DNA of 11,522 nt from CAYVMN01 sp964452575. Its GTDB lineage: Bacteria; Desulfobacterota; DSM-4660; Desulfatiglandales; Desulfatiglandaceae. Under the pieces are notes generated by a model. It was not told the DNA's origin. It ran no database searches and saw only the letters and a list, made by a program, of their open reading frames with translations. The DNA lies in NCBI GenBank assembly GCA_964452575.1, contig CAYVMN010000145.1, forward strand, positions 1-11,522. The letters are read 5' to 3'. This document shows, one piece after another, positions 1 through 7,074 of this stretch. Both the position numbers and the translations under genes were made by a program. Position 1 is the stretch's first letter, and each line of letters opens with the position of its first letter.

Positions 1-18
1 GAACAGTTTTATCCAAAA

Positions 19-48
19 GCTAACCGCTAATGGCTAAGAGCTAACCGC
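19..48. repeat. 7-bp degenerate tandem repeat (GCTAANN, four units)
   Basis: Four consecutive heptamers are visible: GCTAACC, GCTAATG, GCTAAGA, GCTAACC, followed by a partial GC. The first five bases of each unit are invariant and the last two vary. The array lies about 20 bp upstream of the -35 box of the next promoter and is not part of a convincing gene. It is the first of four short-period arrays found between genes in this window. Its function is unknown; it could be a slippage product or a protein-binding array. Confidence 0.75.
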
Positions 49-67
49 ACAGGTCGGGACTTTTTGT

Positions 68-96
68 TTGACAAAGATCGACCACATTTCTATATT
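68..96 (+). promoter_or_regulatory. Sigma-70 type promoter of the OYE-family reductase gene
   Basis: TTGACA at 68-73 and TATATT at 91-96 are separated by exactly 17 bp, matching the -35 consensus in full and the -10 consensus in five of six bases. The predicted transcription start is near 103, followed by a GGAGG-type ribosome binding site at 119-124 and a GTG at 134. A small inverted repeat TTTGT-TTG-ACAAA (63-75) overlaps the -35 and could be an operator. The TTG that could be read as an upstream start codon is part of the -35 box, which argues for the GTG start. Confidence 0.7.
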
Positions 97-133
97 TCCT
101 TGCCCAAAAGCACGCGTGGGAGGAGAGTATTCT

Positions 134-2050
134 GTGAAACACCTATTTTCCCCATTTGCTATCAAGGGCTGCAGGCTTGAGAACAGGATTGTGATGCCAG
201 GCCTCGCCTCCTTCCTTATAGAGGACGACGGCTCAATAACCGATAAGACCATTGAACATTATAGGCTGAGGGCCGCCGGCGGACCGGCTATGGTCATTAT
301 GGAGGCATGTGCCATATCTGAGGAGGGAATTGTGTCTCCCCATCAGGCCAGGATATACCACGATCGATTCATAGGGGGCCTCTCGAAAATAGCAAGGGTA
401 ATGAAGTCAGAGGGCTCGGTCCCCGCAGTTCAGATCCATCACGGGGGCAGGCAGACATCATCCAAAGTAATAGGACGCAAACCCCTGGCCCCCTCCCCTC
501 TCCCCTGCCCAACCATCCGGGGAGAAGTGGAGCCCCTTACCATTGATGGCATCCATAATCTGGTCAAGAAATTCGGCGATGCAGCAGAAAGGGCGGTTGA
601 GGCCGGTTTTGAGTTGATAGAGATCCACGGGGCCCACGGATACTTGATCAACCAGTTTCTGTCGAGATTTTCCAATATCCGGGAGGACGGGTATGGTGGC
701 GATCTCATCGGAAGAACCAGGTTTGCCTCAGAGATTGTGAGAGAGATAAGAAATAGGGTCGGGAAGGACTTCCCCTTGTCTTTCAAGATCAGTGCCCAGG
801 AATTTGTAAAGAACGGGCTCACAGTGGATGAGAGTATCCAGATCCTGAGGATCATCCTGGATGAGGGCATTGACGTGGTCCAGGTCTCAGCGGGCAACGA
901 CGCCACGCCTGAGTGGATCTGCCAGCCCATGTTTATGGAAAAGGCATGCCTTGCCGATTCGGCCCAGAGGGTCAAAGAGGCATTGAACGTGCCGGTAATG
1001 GCTGTGGGGAGGATTAACGACCCCTTCATCGCCAACGAGATCATTGAAAAGGGAAAGGCAGACCTGGTGTGCATAGGCAGAGGGCTTTTGGCAGATCCTG
1101 AAATGCCTATCAAGGCCAAGGAGGGACGCCCCGAGGACATAAGGATCTGTATCGCCTGCAACACCTGTATGGAGTCCATCTTCAGAAAGGGACGCGTGGA
1201 GTGTCTGGTCAATCCGGCCCTGGGCAGAGAAAAGGAGATGGGCTTTCACCCTGTAGAAAGCCCCAAGAGGGTCATGGTGATCGGTGCTGGTCCGGGCGGG
1301 CTGAATGTGGCATGGGTAGCCGCAAGGAGAGGCCACGACGTGTCGCTCTTTGAAAAGCAGGGGGTCATTGGAGGGCAACTGGTATTGGGAAGCGTTACCA
1401 GTTACAAAAAGGAACTCCTGACCCTGATCCGATTCCAGGAGAGGCAAATCAACAGGTTTGGGGTAAGATGCCACTTCAATCGCGAGGTCACGGTGGATAC
1501 TGTTAAGACCTACGATCCGGATGTGGTGATTGTGGCAACCGGCTCTCTACCTTCCCTTCCTCCTGTGGACGGTATTGACAAGCCTATTGTCGTGCCTTTC
1601 ACAGAAGTGTTAAACGTAGAGCAGACAATCCGGATGAAGGTTGTTGTGGTGGGTGGTGGGGCAACCGGTTGCGAAGTGGCCCTTCATCTACTGGAGAACG
1701 GGTGTCCGGTCACGATCGTAGAGATACTCCCCGAAATTGCCAAGCGACTTGAAACCATGACCAGGAAGCTCCTTCTGAAGAAGCTGAAAGAGCATAATGC
1801 AGAGATCATGACCGAATGTAGGTTGCTGAGGGTCGAAGATAACGGGGTAGTTATCCTCAGACAGGACAATAAAGAGGTGTTCATCGAGGCCGAAAAGGTT
1901 GTTATTGCGGCCGGATCGCGTCCGGATAATAGGCTCTTTGATCAGATCAAATCTATGGGGTATGAGGTCCATCAGGTCGGCGACTGTCTGGAACCCAGAA
2001 GCGCCAAGGCTGCCATCTATGAGGGGGCAGTATTGGGACGCTCCATTTAG
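134..2050 (+). CDS. NADH:flavin oxidoreductase, old yellow enzyme / 2-enoate (2,4-dienoyl-CoA) reductase family
   Basis: This is a 638-residue flavoenzyme of the FadH / enoate reductase / trimethylamine dehydrogenase type, expected to carry FMN, a 4Fe-4S cluster and FAD and to reduce an activated C=C bond with NAD(P)H in the cytoplasm. Residues 1-330 form the FMN-binding TIM barrel, with IHHGGRQ (101-107) and IHGAHGYLINQF (164-175); Tyr170 lines up with the proton-donor Tyr of FadH. Cluster cysteines are 339, 342, 345 and 357, spaced C-x2-C-x2-C-x11-C. A dinucleotide motif GAGPGG follows at 384-389, a second one (GGGATG) near 507-512, and a C-terminal VGDC segment near 615. The FadH-type GIGWHE stretch carrying the second catalytic His is absent; the sequence there is SAGNDATPEW. 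The substrate is therefore uncertain: an enoate, enone or cyclic dienoyl compound. The GTG start is set by the GGGAGGAGAG at 118-127 and by the promoter at 68-96. An in-frame TTG at 68 is less likely. Confidence 0.9.
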   Translation: MKHLFSPFAIKGCRLENRIVMPGLASFLIEDDGSITDKTIEHYRLRAAGGPAMVIMEACAISEEGIVSPHQARIYHDRFIGGLSKIARVMKSEGSVPAVQIHHGGRQTSSKVIGRKPLAPSPLPCPTIRGEVEPLTIDGIHNLVKKFGDAAERAVEAGFELIEIHGAHGYLINQFLSRFSNIREDGYGGDLIGRTRFASEIVREIRNRVGKDFPLSFKISAQEFVKNGLTVDESIQILRIILDEGIDVVQVSAGNDATPEWICQPMFMEKACLADSAQRVKEALNVPVMAVGRINDPFIANEIIEKGKADLVCIGRGLLADPEMPIKAKEGRPEDIRICIACNTCMESIFRKGRVECLVNPALGREKEMGFHPVESPKRVMVIGAGPGGLNVAWVAARRGHDVSLFEKQGVIGGQLVLGSVTSYKKELLTLIRFQERQINRFGVRCHFNREVTVDTVKTYDPDVVIVATGSLPSLPPVDGIDKPIVVPFTEVLNVEQTIRMKVVVVGGGATGCEVALHLLENGCPVTIVEILPEIAKRLETMTRKLLLKKLKEHNAEIMTECRLLRVEDNGVVILRQDNKEVFIEAEKVVIAAGSRPDNRLFDQIKSMGYEVHQVGDCLEPRSAKAAIYEGAVLGRSI

Positions 2051-2082
2051 CCTTCTGCCGCTCACTTGAGGCCAGCTGTCTG

Positions 2083-2967
2083 TCACGCCTTTTTCGTCCT
2101 GGCCTCTTTGATCAGTTCTTTACCGTATTGGTCAAGAAAAATGTCCAGGTCATCCTTCCAGTTGGGCATGATACTGATCCCCTGCTTTCTTGCCAGCCTG
2201 TTCGCCAGCAGACAGTTGGCAGGGCTCCTCGGTCCTTCCAGGTCTCTTATGCTACAAGGCTCAAGAGTGGCCTTTATGCCTAATTTATCAAGAACATACG
2301 CGGCACACTCAAATCGACTGCAATAACCTTCCGCTGTAACGTGATACGTTCCTCTTGCATGTTTCTCGATCAGGTCCTTGACCTGTAAGGCAAGCCTGTG
2401 GGTCCAGGTTGGAGAGCCATACTGGTCGTGTGGGACCCTTATCGGTTTCGGTTTCTTTTGAAGGGCCTTCGTCACGATGGACTTGATGAAGTTTTCTCGA
2501 TTTAGACCGTAAAGCCATCCACTCCTGACAATAATATAATCCGGTGCATTTCCGCGTACAGCCAGCTCACTTTCAACCTTGCTTCTTCCGTAGGCGGAAA
2601 GAGGACTTGTCGTGTCATCCTCAAAATATGGCTGAGGCATCATTTTTTGTCCATCAAAGACATGGTTACACGAAATATGAACCAACACACACTCAAACCT
2701 CGCCGAACACTGGGCCAGGTTTCTTGGCCCTTCCACATTTATCTTACGAACGGAAAAATCCTCTGTCTCACAGGCTTTCATATCGGTATATCCCACGCAG
2801 TTGAGGACCACCCTGGGACGGACCCCGTGGAGGCACTCAATGACCCCGTCCCAGCTCGTAATGTCCAGCTTTTTTCTGCTTGGGTTTATGGTCTCGTGTT
2901 CCTGATCGAGCACAACCCTGCAGTCGCTGCCCAGCCTGCCGGTACTCCCTGCAATGAGTATTTTCAT
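2083..2967 (-). CDS. dTDP-4-dehydrorhamnose reductase-like SDR (RfbD/RmlD family)
   Basis: This 294-residue extended short-chain dehydrogenase resembles RmlD, which makes dTDP-L-rhamnose from dTDP-4-dehydro-L-rhamnose with NAD(P)H. The N-terminal nucleotide-binding loop GSTGRLG sits at residues 7-13. The active-site Y126-x3-K130 (YGRSK) and the family blocks RSGWLYG (148-154) and DQYGSPTW (181-188) are present. The block that normally reads STDYVFDG reads SCNHVFDG (99-106), so the usual Thr of the Ser/Thr-Tyr-Lys triad appears to be Cys100 and the neighbouring Asp-Tyr is Asn-His. No rmlA, rmlB or rmlC lies nearby, so a different nucleotide sugar, or a non-rhamnose role, is possible. The ATG start has a clear GGAGGG ribosome binding site (complement of 2976-2981). 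Its 3' end faces the reductase gene across 32 bp with no recognisable terminator. Confidence 0.82.
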   Translation of the reverse strand: MKILIAGSTGRLGSDCRVVLDQEHETINPSRKKLDITSWDGVIECLHGVRPRVVLNCVGYTDMKACETEDFSVRKINVEGPRNLAQCSARFECVLVHISCNHVFDGQKMMPQPYFEDDTTSPLSAYGRSKVESELAVRGNAPDYIIVRSGWLYGLNRENFIKSIVTKALQKKPKPIRVPHDQYGSPTWTHRLALQVKDLIEKHARGTYHVTAEGYCSRFECAAYVLDKLGIKATLEPCSIRDLEGPRSPANCLLANRLARKQGISIMPNWKDDLDIFLDQYGKELIKEARTKKA

Positions 2968-3002
2968 GTTAACAACCCTCCAGATTCTTTCTTTCAGAAC
3001 AA

Positions 3003-3032
3003 TGTATTTTCACTTCAAGATAAAAAAGTCAA
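3003..3032 (-). promoter_or_regulatory. Possible promoter of the RmlD-like gene
   Basis: On the minus strand TTGACT (complement of 3027-3032) is followed after 18 bp by AATACA (complement of 3003-3008). The -35 matches well but the -10 is poor, so this is only the best candidate in the 247-bp gap 2968-3214. That gap is AT-rich, contains the divergent starts of two genes, and shows no further gene. It also has an imperfect direct repeat: AAATCTTTATCTTATG (3035-3050) and AAATCTATCTTATG (3127-3140). Confidence 0.25.
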
Positions 3033-3093
3033 GAAAATCTTTATCTTATGACGAAGATCTTGTGTAGTTCAAAAAAGATTGTCGTATTCCCGC

Positions 3094-3123
3094 TTGCCTC
3101 GATCGAGACCCCGATGTTAATAT
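3094..3123 (+). promoter_or_regulatory. Possible promoter of the exported TPR gene
   Basis: TTGCCT (3094-3099) and TAATAT (3118-3123) are separated by 18 bp in the divergent gap. Both boxes match the sigma-70 consensus in four of six bases. The predicted transcript would have a leader of about 80 nt before the TTG start at 3215. Confidence 0.3.
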
Positions 3124-3214
3124 ATTAAATCTATCTTATGCATATTCAACCAGATTCATGTTATTAGATCCGCGGCCGTCCAAGGCCGGTTCCAGCTCAA
3201 TAAGGGGCTTTTGA

Positions 3215-4435
3215 TTGAAAAATAGGGATTCCCTCAGTCGATACCTCTTCATCCCCTGCGGACTCTTGTTTCTTGTCCAGATCACTTTGCTATGCCCTGG
3301 AGAGGCAGCCTGGAGTCTTGAACCAGGGCGAGATGTTGCCTCACATGCATACTTTGCCAAGACTGATATCCTGGAGGGGATCTACCTATTGTATGACCGG
3401 CGTTTTGATGAGGCTGAGGAAATCTTCAGGAGAGTCATCTCAGAAAGCCCTGAGAGGCCCGCGGGTTATTTCTACCTGGCCATGGTGACCTGGTCACGTA
3501 TGGCAGCCGGTTCTTGGTCTCCCGAGACCGCAGAAGAATACCTTCAGCGAGTCGAGCGCACGGTCACCGTTGCAAGGGAACGTATCGGGAAGGGTAAGGC
3601 CGATAGTTATGATTACTTCTATCTCGGTGGCGCCTTGGGATTTAAAGGGCGCTTTGAACTATCTCGAGGAAACTGGCTCTCCTCCTACTTCCTTGCAACC
3701 GATGCGATCGACGCCCTGAATACCTGTCTTGAAATGGATCCCAATAACAAAGATGTATTGCTGGGTATCGGTATCTTTGATTACTATACGGCCCGTCTCT
3801 CAGGGGTTCTGAAATTCTTAACCACCCTCTTTGTTCATAAAGGGAATAAAGAGGAGGGGTTGAGGAAGCTAAACATTGCTGCCAGAGAGGCAACCTATTC
3901 GGCAACAGAGGCCAAGAGCATGCTCCTTCATATCTATCTTTTTCTTGAAGAAGACTTCCCCAAGGCCTTGATTATAGCGAGGGATCTTTCCCGGAGATAC
4001 GATCAAAACCCACGTTTCAAGGTCTTGGAAGGTGTAAGCTACGTAAGGCTTGGCATGGAGTCCAAGTTCCGGGAGATCATTTGCGATCTCAGGGAAAGGG
4101 GGCTCAAGGCCTCCTCACCCCAGACGGCCTCCATGTGGGAGAAACAGGCCATATATCTGGAAACGATCTATCAGCTCTTCCATGGCCACTACTCTGCGGC
4201 CAGGACCAAGTTGGCCTTCCTCCTGAACCATGCTGATCAAAAAAATGATCCTTATATGGTTGCATGGCCTATGTTGAAGATGGGGATGAGCTACGACCTT
4301 GAAGGAAACAGGGAAGAGGCAACGAAGTGGTATCGTAAGGTAATTGACATGAAAATCGGGGCCGGGGCCCAATTCCTGGCTCAAAGGCTATTGGAACACC
4401 CGCCCCAGAAGAAAGACCCCTTTATTGGATATTAG
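3215..4435 (+). CDS. Exported tetratricopeptide-repeat protein
   Basis: This 406-residue protein has an N-terminal signal-like segment: basic residues 3-9, a hydrophobic core at about 10-27, and possible cleavage around residues 30-35. The rest is predicted to be helical. A TPR-like unit is clear at about residues 53-90 (a segment containing YDRRFDEAEEIFRRVI), another at about 162-190 (DAIDALNTCLEMDPNN), and a last one near 360-385 (GNREEATKWYRKVI). I do not recognise a specific family and no catalytic motif is evident. It probably acts as a periplasmic or envelope scaffold. It lies 127 bp upstream of tatT, which is also a TPR protein of the cell envelope, so an accessory role for the transporter is an inference from position only. 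The start is a TTG with AAGGGG (3202-3207) seven bases upstream. Confidence 0.75.
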   Translation: MKNRDSLSRYLFIPCGLLFLVQITLLCPGEAAWSLEPGRDVASHAYFAKTDILEGIYLLYDRRFDEAEEIFRRVISESPERPAGYFYLAMVTWSRMAAGSWSPETAEEYLQRVERTVTVARERIGKGKADSYDYFYLGGALGFKGRFELSRGNWLSSYFLATDAIDALNTCLEMDPNNKDVLLGIGIFDYYTARLSGVLKFLTTLFVHKGNKEEGLRKLNIAAREATYSATEAKSMLLHIYLFLEEDFPKALIIARDLSRRYDQNPRFKVLEGVSYVRLGMESKFREIICDLRERGLKASSPQTASMWEKQAIYLETIYQLFHGHYSAARTKLAFLLNHADQKNDPYMVAWPMLKMGMSYDLEGNREEATKWYRKVIDMKIGAGAQFLAQRLLEHPPQKKDPFIGY

Positions 4436-4464
4436 TTGCCACGTCTCACAAATTCTGTCATAAG
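4436..4464 (+). promoter_or_regulatory. Candidate promoter of the tatT-dctPQM operon
   Basis: TTGCCA (4436-4441) begins directly after the stop codon of the TPR gene and is followed after 17 bp by CATAAG (4459-4464), with an extended TG at 4456-4457. The -35 matches five of six bases and the -10 four of six. If used, transcription would start near 4471, just before an inverted repeat at 4477-4494. The TRAP genes may also be co-transcribed with the TPR gene, since no terminator is seen between them. Confidence 0.35.
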
Positions 4465-4476
4465 AAATGGCAATTT

Positions 4477-4494
4477 GACAATTTCGGCATTGTC
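4477..4494. promoter_or_regulatory. Inverted repeat GACAAT-6-ATTGTC, possible operator
   Basis: Perfect 6-bp arms, GACAAT (4477-4482) and ATTGTC (4489-4494), flank the loop TTCGGC. There is no T-tract after it, so a rho-independent terminator is unlikely. It lies just inside the predicted transcript of the TRAP operon and could be a repressor site or a short leader hairpin. The rest of the gap to 4562 holds the heptamer array described next and the ribosome binding site AGAAGG (4551-4556). Confidence 0.35.
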
Positions 4495-4519
4495 TCGGCC
4501 CGCTCTGGCGTGACATACG

Positions 4520-4554
4520 AAGGTGCAAGGCTCAGGGCGTAAGGGTCAAGAGAA
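4520..4554. repeat. 7-bp degenerate tandem repeat (AAGGNTC-like)
   Basis: Consecutive heptamers AAGGTGC, AAGGCTC, AGGGCGT, AAGGGTC and a final AAGAGAA fill the stretch directly before tatT. The last unit overlaps the AGAAGG ribosome binding site (4551-4556). The period is the same as at 19-48 but the unit is different. Confidence 0.6.
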
Positions 4555-4562
4555 GGATCTTG

Positions 4563-5465
4563 ATGATACGGCGCACTAGCAAAGGACAAGTAAGGTCCAT
4601 GATATGGAGATGCCCTTGGAAACTGTTTCTGCTGCTGCTTATGCCCTTCCCAGGCTGTGTGAGCCTGGGGCTTCAGCTTACCCCTTCCCTGATTCCCAAC
4701 TTGACACAGGCATTTTTTGAGGAATGTGATTCGGAACTGGCAAGAAACTCATTGCCGGCAGACCTCAAGCTCATGGAGGGCCTGCTCAAGAGTGCTTCGG
4801 ACAATCGGAGGATCTTGACGGCCCTCTCCATGGGGTTTACCGGGTACGCCATGCTGTTCTTGGAAGACCTTGACCCGAAGAGGGCATCAGAGCTATACCT
4901 GCGGGCCATGGATTACGGGTTGATGGCCATTGGGCCAAACGCCTCCCCTTTGAGAGAGGCACCAGAATCAAGGGATATAGTTAAGGCCGCTCTGGCTACC
5001 ATGGGAGAAGGGGCCCTGGAACCGCTGTTTTGGACTACCGTGTCGTGGAACGCCTGGATCAACTTAAACCTTGATAAGCCTGTTGCCCTTGCGCAATTGG
5101 CCGCCGCTGAGTTATGCCTGGAAAGGGTCTTACAACTGAAAGGTGATTACTTTTATGGCACGCCCTACGTCCTGATGGGTACGACCCTTGCTGCAAGGCC
5201 CAAGATGTTGGGCGGTGACCCTACCAGGTCAAAAGAGTACTTTGAGAAGGCAATGGCCCTGACAGGCGGAAAGTTCTTGCTGGCCCAATATTATTTTGCC
5301 AGGTACTATGCGGTTAGGGTGCAAGACAAGGCCCTTTTTTACGAGCTAATCGCTCAGGTTGACACCATGAGCCCTGACGCCTTGAAAGAGGTTTGCCTCA
5401 TCAATTCGGTTATCAAACAGAAGTCGAAAAAACTAAAGAATATGGCAGAGGGACTTTTTTTCTAG
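4563..5465 (+). CDS. tatT: TRAP transporter TatT component (TPR lipoprotein)
   Basis: This 300-residue protein matches the TatT family, known from the Treponema pallidum TatT/TatP pair, in which a trimeric TPR lipoprotein binds the DctP-type binding protein in the periplasm. Evidence is the hydrophobic stretch at residues 21-30 ending in FPGC, with Cys32 as the likely lipidated residue (an imperfect lipobox). An all-helical body follows, with the family-like block GGDPTRSKEYFEKAMAL (217-233) and LFWTTVSWNAWINL (155-168). Gene order with dctP, dctQ and dctM directly downstream strongly supports the call. The start is placed at ATG 4563, six bases after AGAAGG. A TTG one codon upstream and an ATG at 4599 are alternatives; both keep the lipobox. 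The stop codon overlaps the ribosome binding site of dctP, so the two are translationally close. Confidence 0.85.
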   Translation: MIRRTSKGQVRSMIWRCPWKLFLLLLMPFPGCVSLGLQLTPSLIPNLTQAFFEECDSELARNSLPADLKLMEGLLKSASDNRRILTALSMGFTGYAMLFLEDLDPKRASELYLRAMDYGLMAIGPNASPLREAPESRDIVKAALATMGEGALEPLFWTTVSWNAWINLNLDKPVALAQLAAAELCLERVLQLKGDYFYGTPYVLMGTTLAARPKMLGGDPTRSKEYFEKAMALTGGKFLLAQYYFARYYAVRVQDKALFYELIAQVDTMSPDALKEVCLINSVIKQKSKKLKNMAEGLFF

Positions 5466-5474
5466 GAGGTGATT

Positions 5475-6494
5475 TTGTCTAAATCAAGATCCGCAACGGT
5501 TTATTGCTGTCTTCTTGCAGTTGGATTGAGCCTTCAGTTTTTCTCTCCAATGACGGCAAATGCAAGTCCAGAGTACCTTATCAAATTTGCCACAGTTGCG
5601 CCTGAAGGCTCCACGTGGATGAAACACATGAGGGCCCTGGATAAGGAAGTAATGGAAAAAAGTGGGGGCCGGCTCGGGTTCAGGATCTATGCAGGCGGAG
5701 TTGCCGGAGATGAGCTTGATGTCCTGAAAAAGATAAGGATCGGCCAGATCCACTGTGCGGCATTTACCGGGGTAGGATTCGGACATATACTCCCGATGGT
5801 CAGGGTCCTGGACCTCCCATTTCTCTTTCGTAACGATGAAGAGGTAGACCTGGTTCACCGAAAACTGCGCCCCTTTTTTGCTGAGCAATTCAGGAAGAAG
5901 GGTTTCGAACTCTTAGGGTGGGCAGAGGTAGGAAATGTGAACCTTTTCTCAAAGCAGCCGATCAGGGAAGTAAAGGACCTTTCTGGTCTAAAGGTCTGGA
6001 CCTGGTCCGGAGACCCAATAGCAAAAGAGACATTTGTAGCAATGGGGATCAACCCGATTCCTCTTGCCATTACCGACGTCACAACCGCGCTCAGTACCGG
6101 TATGATAGACACTGTCTATGCCCCTCCGCTGGGGGCCCTTGCCTTGCAGTGGCAGACCTCCTTGAAATATATGATGGCCCTTCCCTTGGTTCACTCCACC
6201 GGTGCAGTGCTGATTTCTTCTAACTACATTCAAAAACTTCCACCTGATCTCAGAGAACTACTCATCAGTGCCTTTGACAAGGCCATGAAGGAACTGACGC
6301 TGGACCTGAGAAGGCAAAACACGGAGGCAATAAAGATAATTCAGGACAGCGGCCTGGAAATAATCCCGATGCCAAAAGGTGGGGCCCTGGACGAATTTTA
6401 TGCAGTTCATGATAAGGTTGCAAGACTTCTAACCAACAAGATCTATCCCAAGGAACTCCTCGAAAGGGTTTATAAAATCCTTAATAGATCGTAG
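5475..6494 (+). CDS. dctP: TRAP transporter substrate-binding protein (DctP/TatP family)
   Basis: This 339-residue periplasmic binding subunit captures the substrate for the DctQM membrane pair. It starts with a Sec signal peptide (hydrophobic core about 9-21; likely cleavage after TANA, residue 30), then IKFATVAPEGSTWMKHM (36-52), typical of the family's first strand and helix. Family blocks VLDLPFLF (111-118), DLSGLKVW (168-175) and NPIPLAITDV (193-202) are present. The family Arg that grips the substrate carboxylate, usually in a K-(I/V)-R segment, is replaced here by Trp175 (GLKVWTW). This suggests a non-carboxylate or hydrophobic ligand, as proposed for TatP-type proteins. The start is a TTG at 5475, five bases after AGGAGG (5464-5469). 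A GTG at 5469 sits inside that site and is unlikely. Confidence 0.9.
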   Translation: MSKSRSATVYCCLLAVGLSLQFFSPMTANASPEYLIKFATVAPEGSTWMKHMRALDKEVMEKSGGRLGFRIYAGGVAGDELDVLKKIRIGQIHCAAFTGVGFGHILPMVRVLDLPFLFRNDEEVDLVHRKLRPFFAEQFRKKGFELLGWAEVGNVNLFSKQPIREVKDLSGLKVWTWSGDPIAKETFVAMGINPIPLAITDVTTALSTGMIDTVYAPPLGALALQWQTSLKYMMALPLVHSTGAVLISSNYIQKLPPDLRELLISAFDKAMKELTLDLRRQNTEAIKIIQDSGLEIIPMPKGGALDEFYAVHDKVARLLTNKIYPKELLERVYKILNRS

Positions 6495-6496
6495 TT

Positions 6497-6532
6497 ACTC
6501 AGATTCAGAGTCCCAAAGTTCACGGTTCTAGG
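6497..6532. repeat. 7-bp degenerate tandem repeat (TTCANRG-like) between dctP and dctQ
   Basis: The gap between the dctP stop and dctQ is largely made of ACTCAGA, TTCAGAG, TCCCAAAG (8 bp), TTCACGG and TTCTAGG. The array replaces the usual purine-rich ribosome binding site region: no good Shine-Dalgarno sequence precedes dctQ. The units are more diverged than in the other arrays. Confidence 0.45.
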
Positions 6533-6546
6533 TTATTTCTTTTCCT

Positions 6547-7074
6547 ATGAATGCCCTGAAACGATTTGAAAAGGCCCTTGCCACGGTGGAGCGGTGGCTA
6601 ATAGTGGCACTTCTCTGGCTGATGGTCATTTTCACCTTTCTGCAGGTGGGGCTGAGGGGGCTCTATACGCATGGGCATCTCCAGTGGGCCAATGCCCTGA
6701 TGGGGCATCTTGACTGGTCAGAGCCGTTTGTCAGGCTCCTTGTACTGTGGGTGAGCTTCCTGGGGGCCTCTCTCCTCACTGGTGAGAACAAACACATCAA
6801 GATCGATATCTTCTCCACAATACTTCCCCAAAGATGGCTCCCCGTAAGGGAAGTTGTGCTTGCCATGGCCGGAATATTTATATGTGCCATCATGCTCAGG
6901 GTCTCCATCGGCTACCTCCAGATGGAAGTGGATATCGGCGACAAGATGTTCCTCGATCTCCCTGCCTGGACAGGCCAAATGATACTTCCAGCAGGTTTTG
7001 CTCTGATCCTGTTTCGATTCATTATCCGGGCACTGGATCAAGGGCTCCAGATTATCAAGGGGAGTCCCTCATGA
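6547..7074 (+). CDS. dctQ: TRAP transporter small membrane subunit DctQ
   Basis: This 175-residue inner-membrane protein has four hydrophobic helices at about residues 17-38, 61-78, 101-121 and 142-162, the layout of DctQ. The segment LTGENKHIKIDIF (77-89) fits the conserved loop of the family (ENGHI-x-VD). It pairs with DctM to couple sodium-driven uptake to the binding protein. A slightly long loop lies between helices 1 and 2 (about 39-60). The ATG start has no clear ribosome binding site; the 52-bp gap upstream is occupied by degenerate repeats. Its TGA overlaps the ATG of dctM, indicating translational coupling. Confidence 0.88.
   Translation: MNALKRFEKALATVERWLIVALLWLMVIFTFLQVGLRGLYTHGHLQWANALMGHLDWSEPFVRLLVLWVSFLGASLLTGENKHIKIDIFSTILPQRWLPVREVVLAMAGIFICAIMLRVSIGYLQMEVDIGDKMFLDLPAWTGQMILPAGFALILFRFIIRALDQGLQIIKGSPS

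Noticed and set aside
68..133. TTG start at 68 for the flavoenzyme gene
   Set aside because: The TTG is part of a TTGACA -35 box with a matched -10 at 91-96. The 22 extra residues do not resemble the family N-terminus, and the GTG at 134 has a strong ribosome binding site.
439..1474. Two long open frames on the minus strand (439-1212 and 887-1474)
   Set aside because: They lie entirely antisense to the well-supported flavoenzyme gene, overlap each other, have no recognisable domain or ribosome binding site, and are typical shadows of a GC-rich codon pattern.
2051..2082. Terminator between the convergent flavoenzyme and RmlD-like genes
   Set aside because: The 32-bp gap shows no stem-loop with a T-tract on either strand.
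5918..6233. Short frames on both strands inside dctP (5918-6223 plus, 5988-6233 minus)
   Set aside because: They are shadow frames inside a well-supported coding region with no independent evidence.
6834..7070. Upstream extension of dctM within dctQ
   Set aside because: The frame is open, but the 79 extra residues lack hydrophobic helices and are a frame-shifted reading of dctQ. The ATGA overlap with a good ribosome binding site sets the start at 7071.
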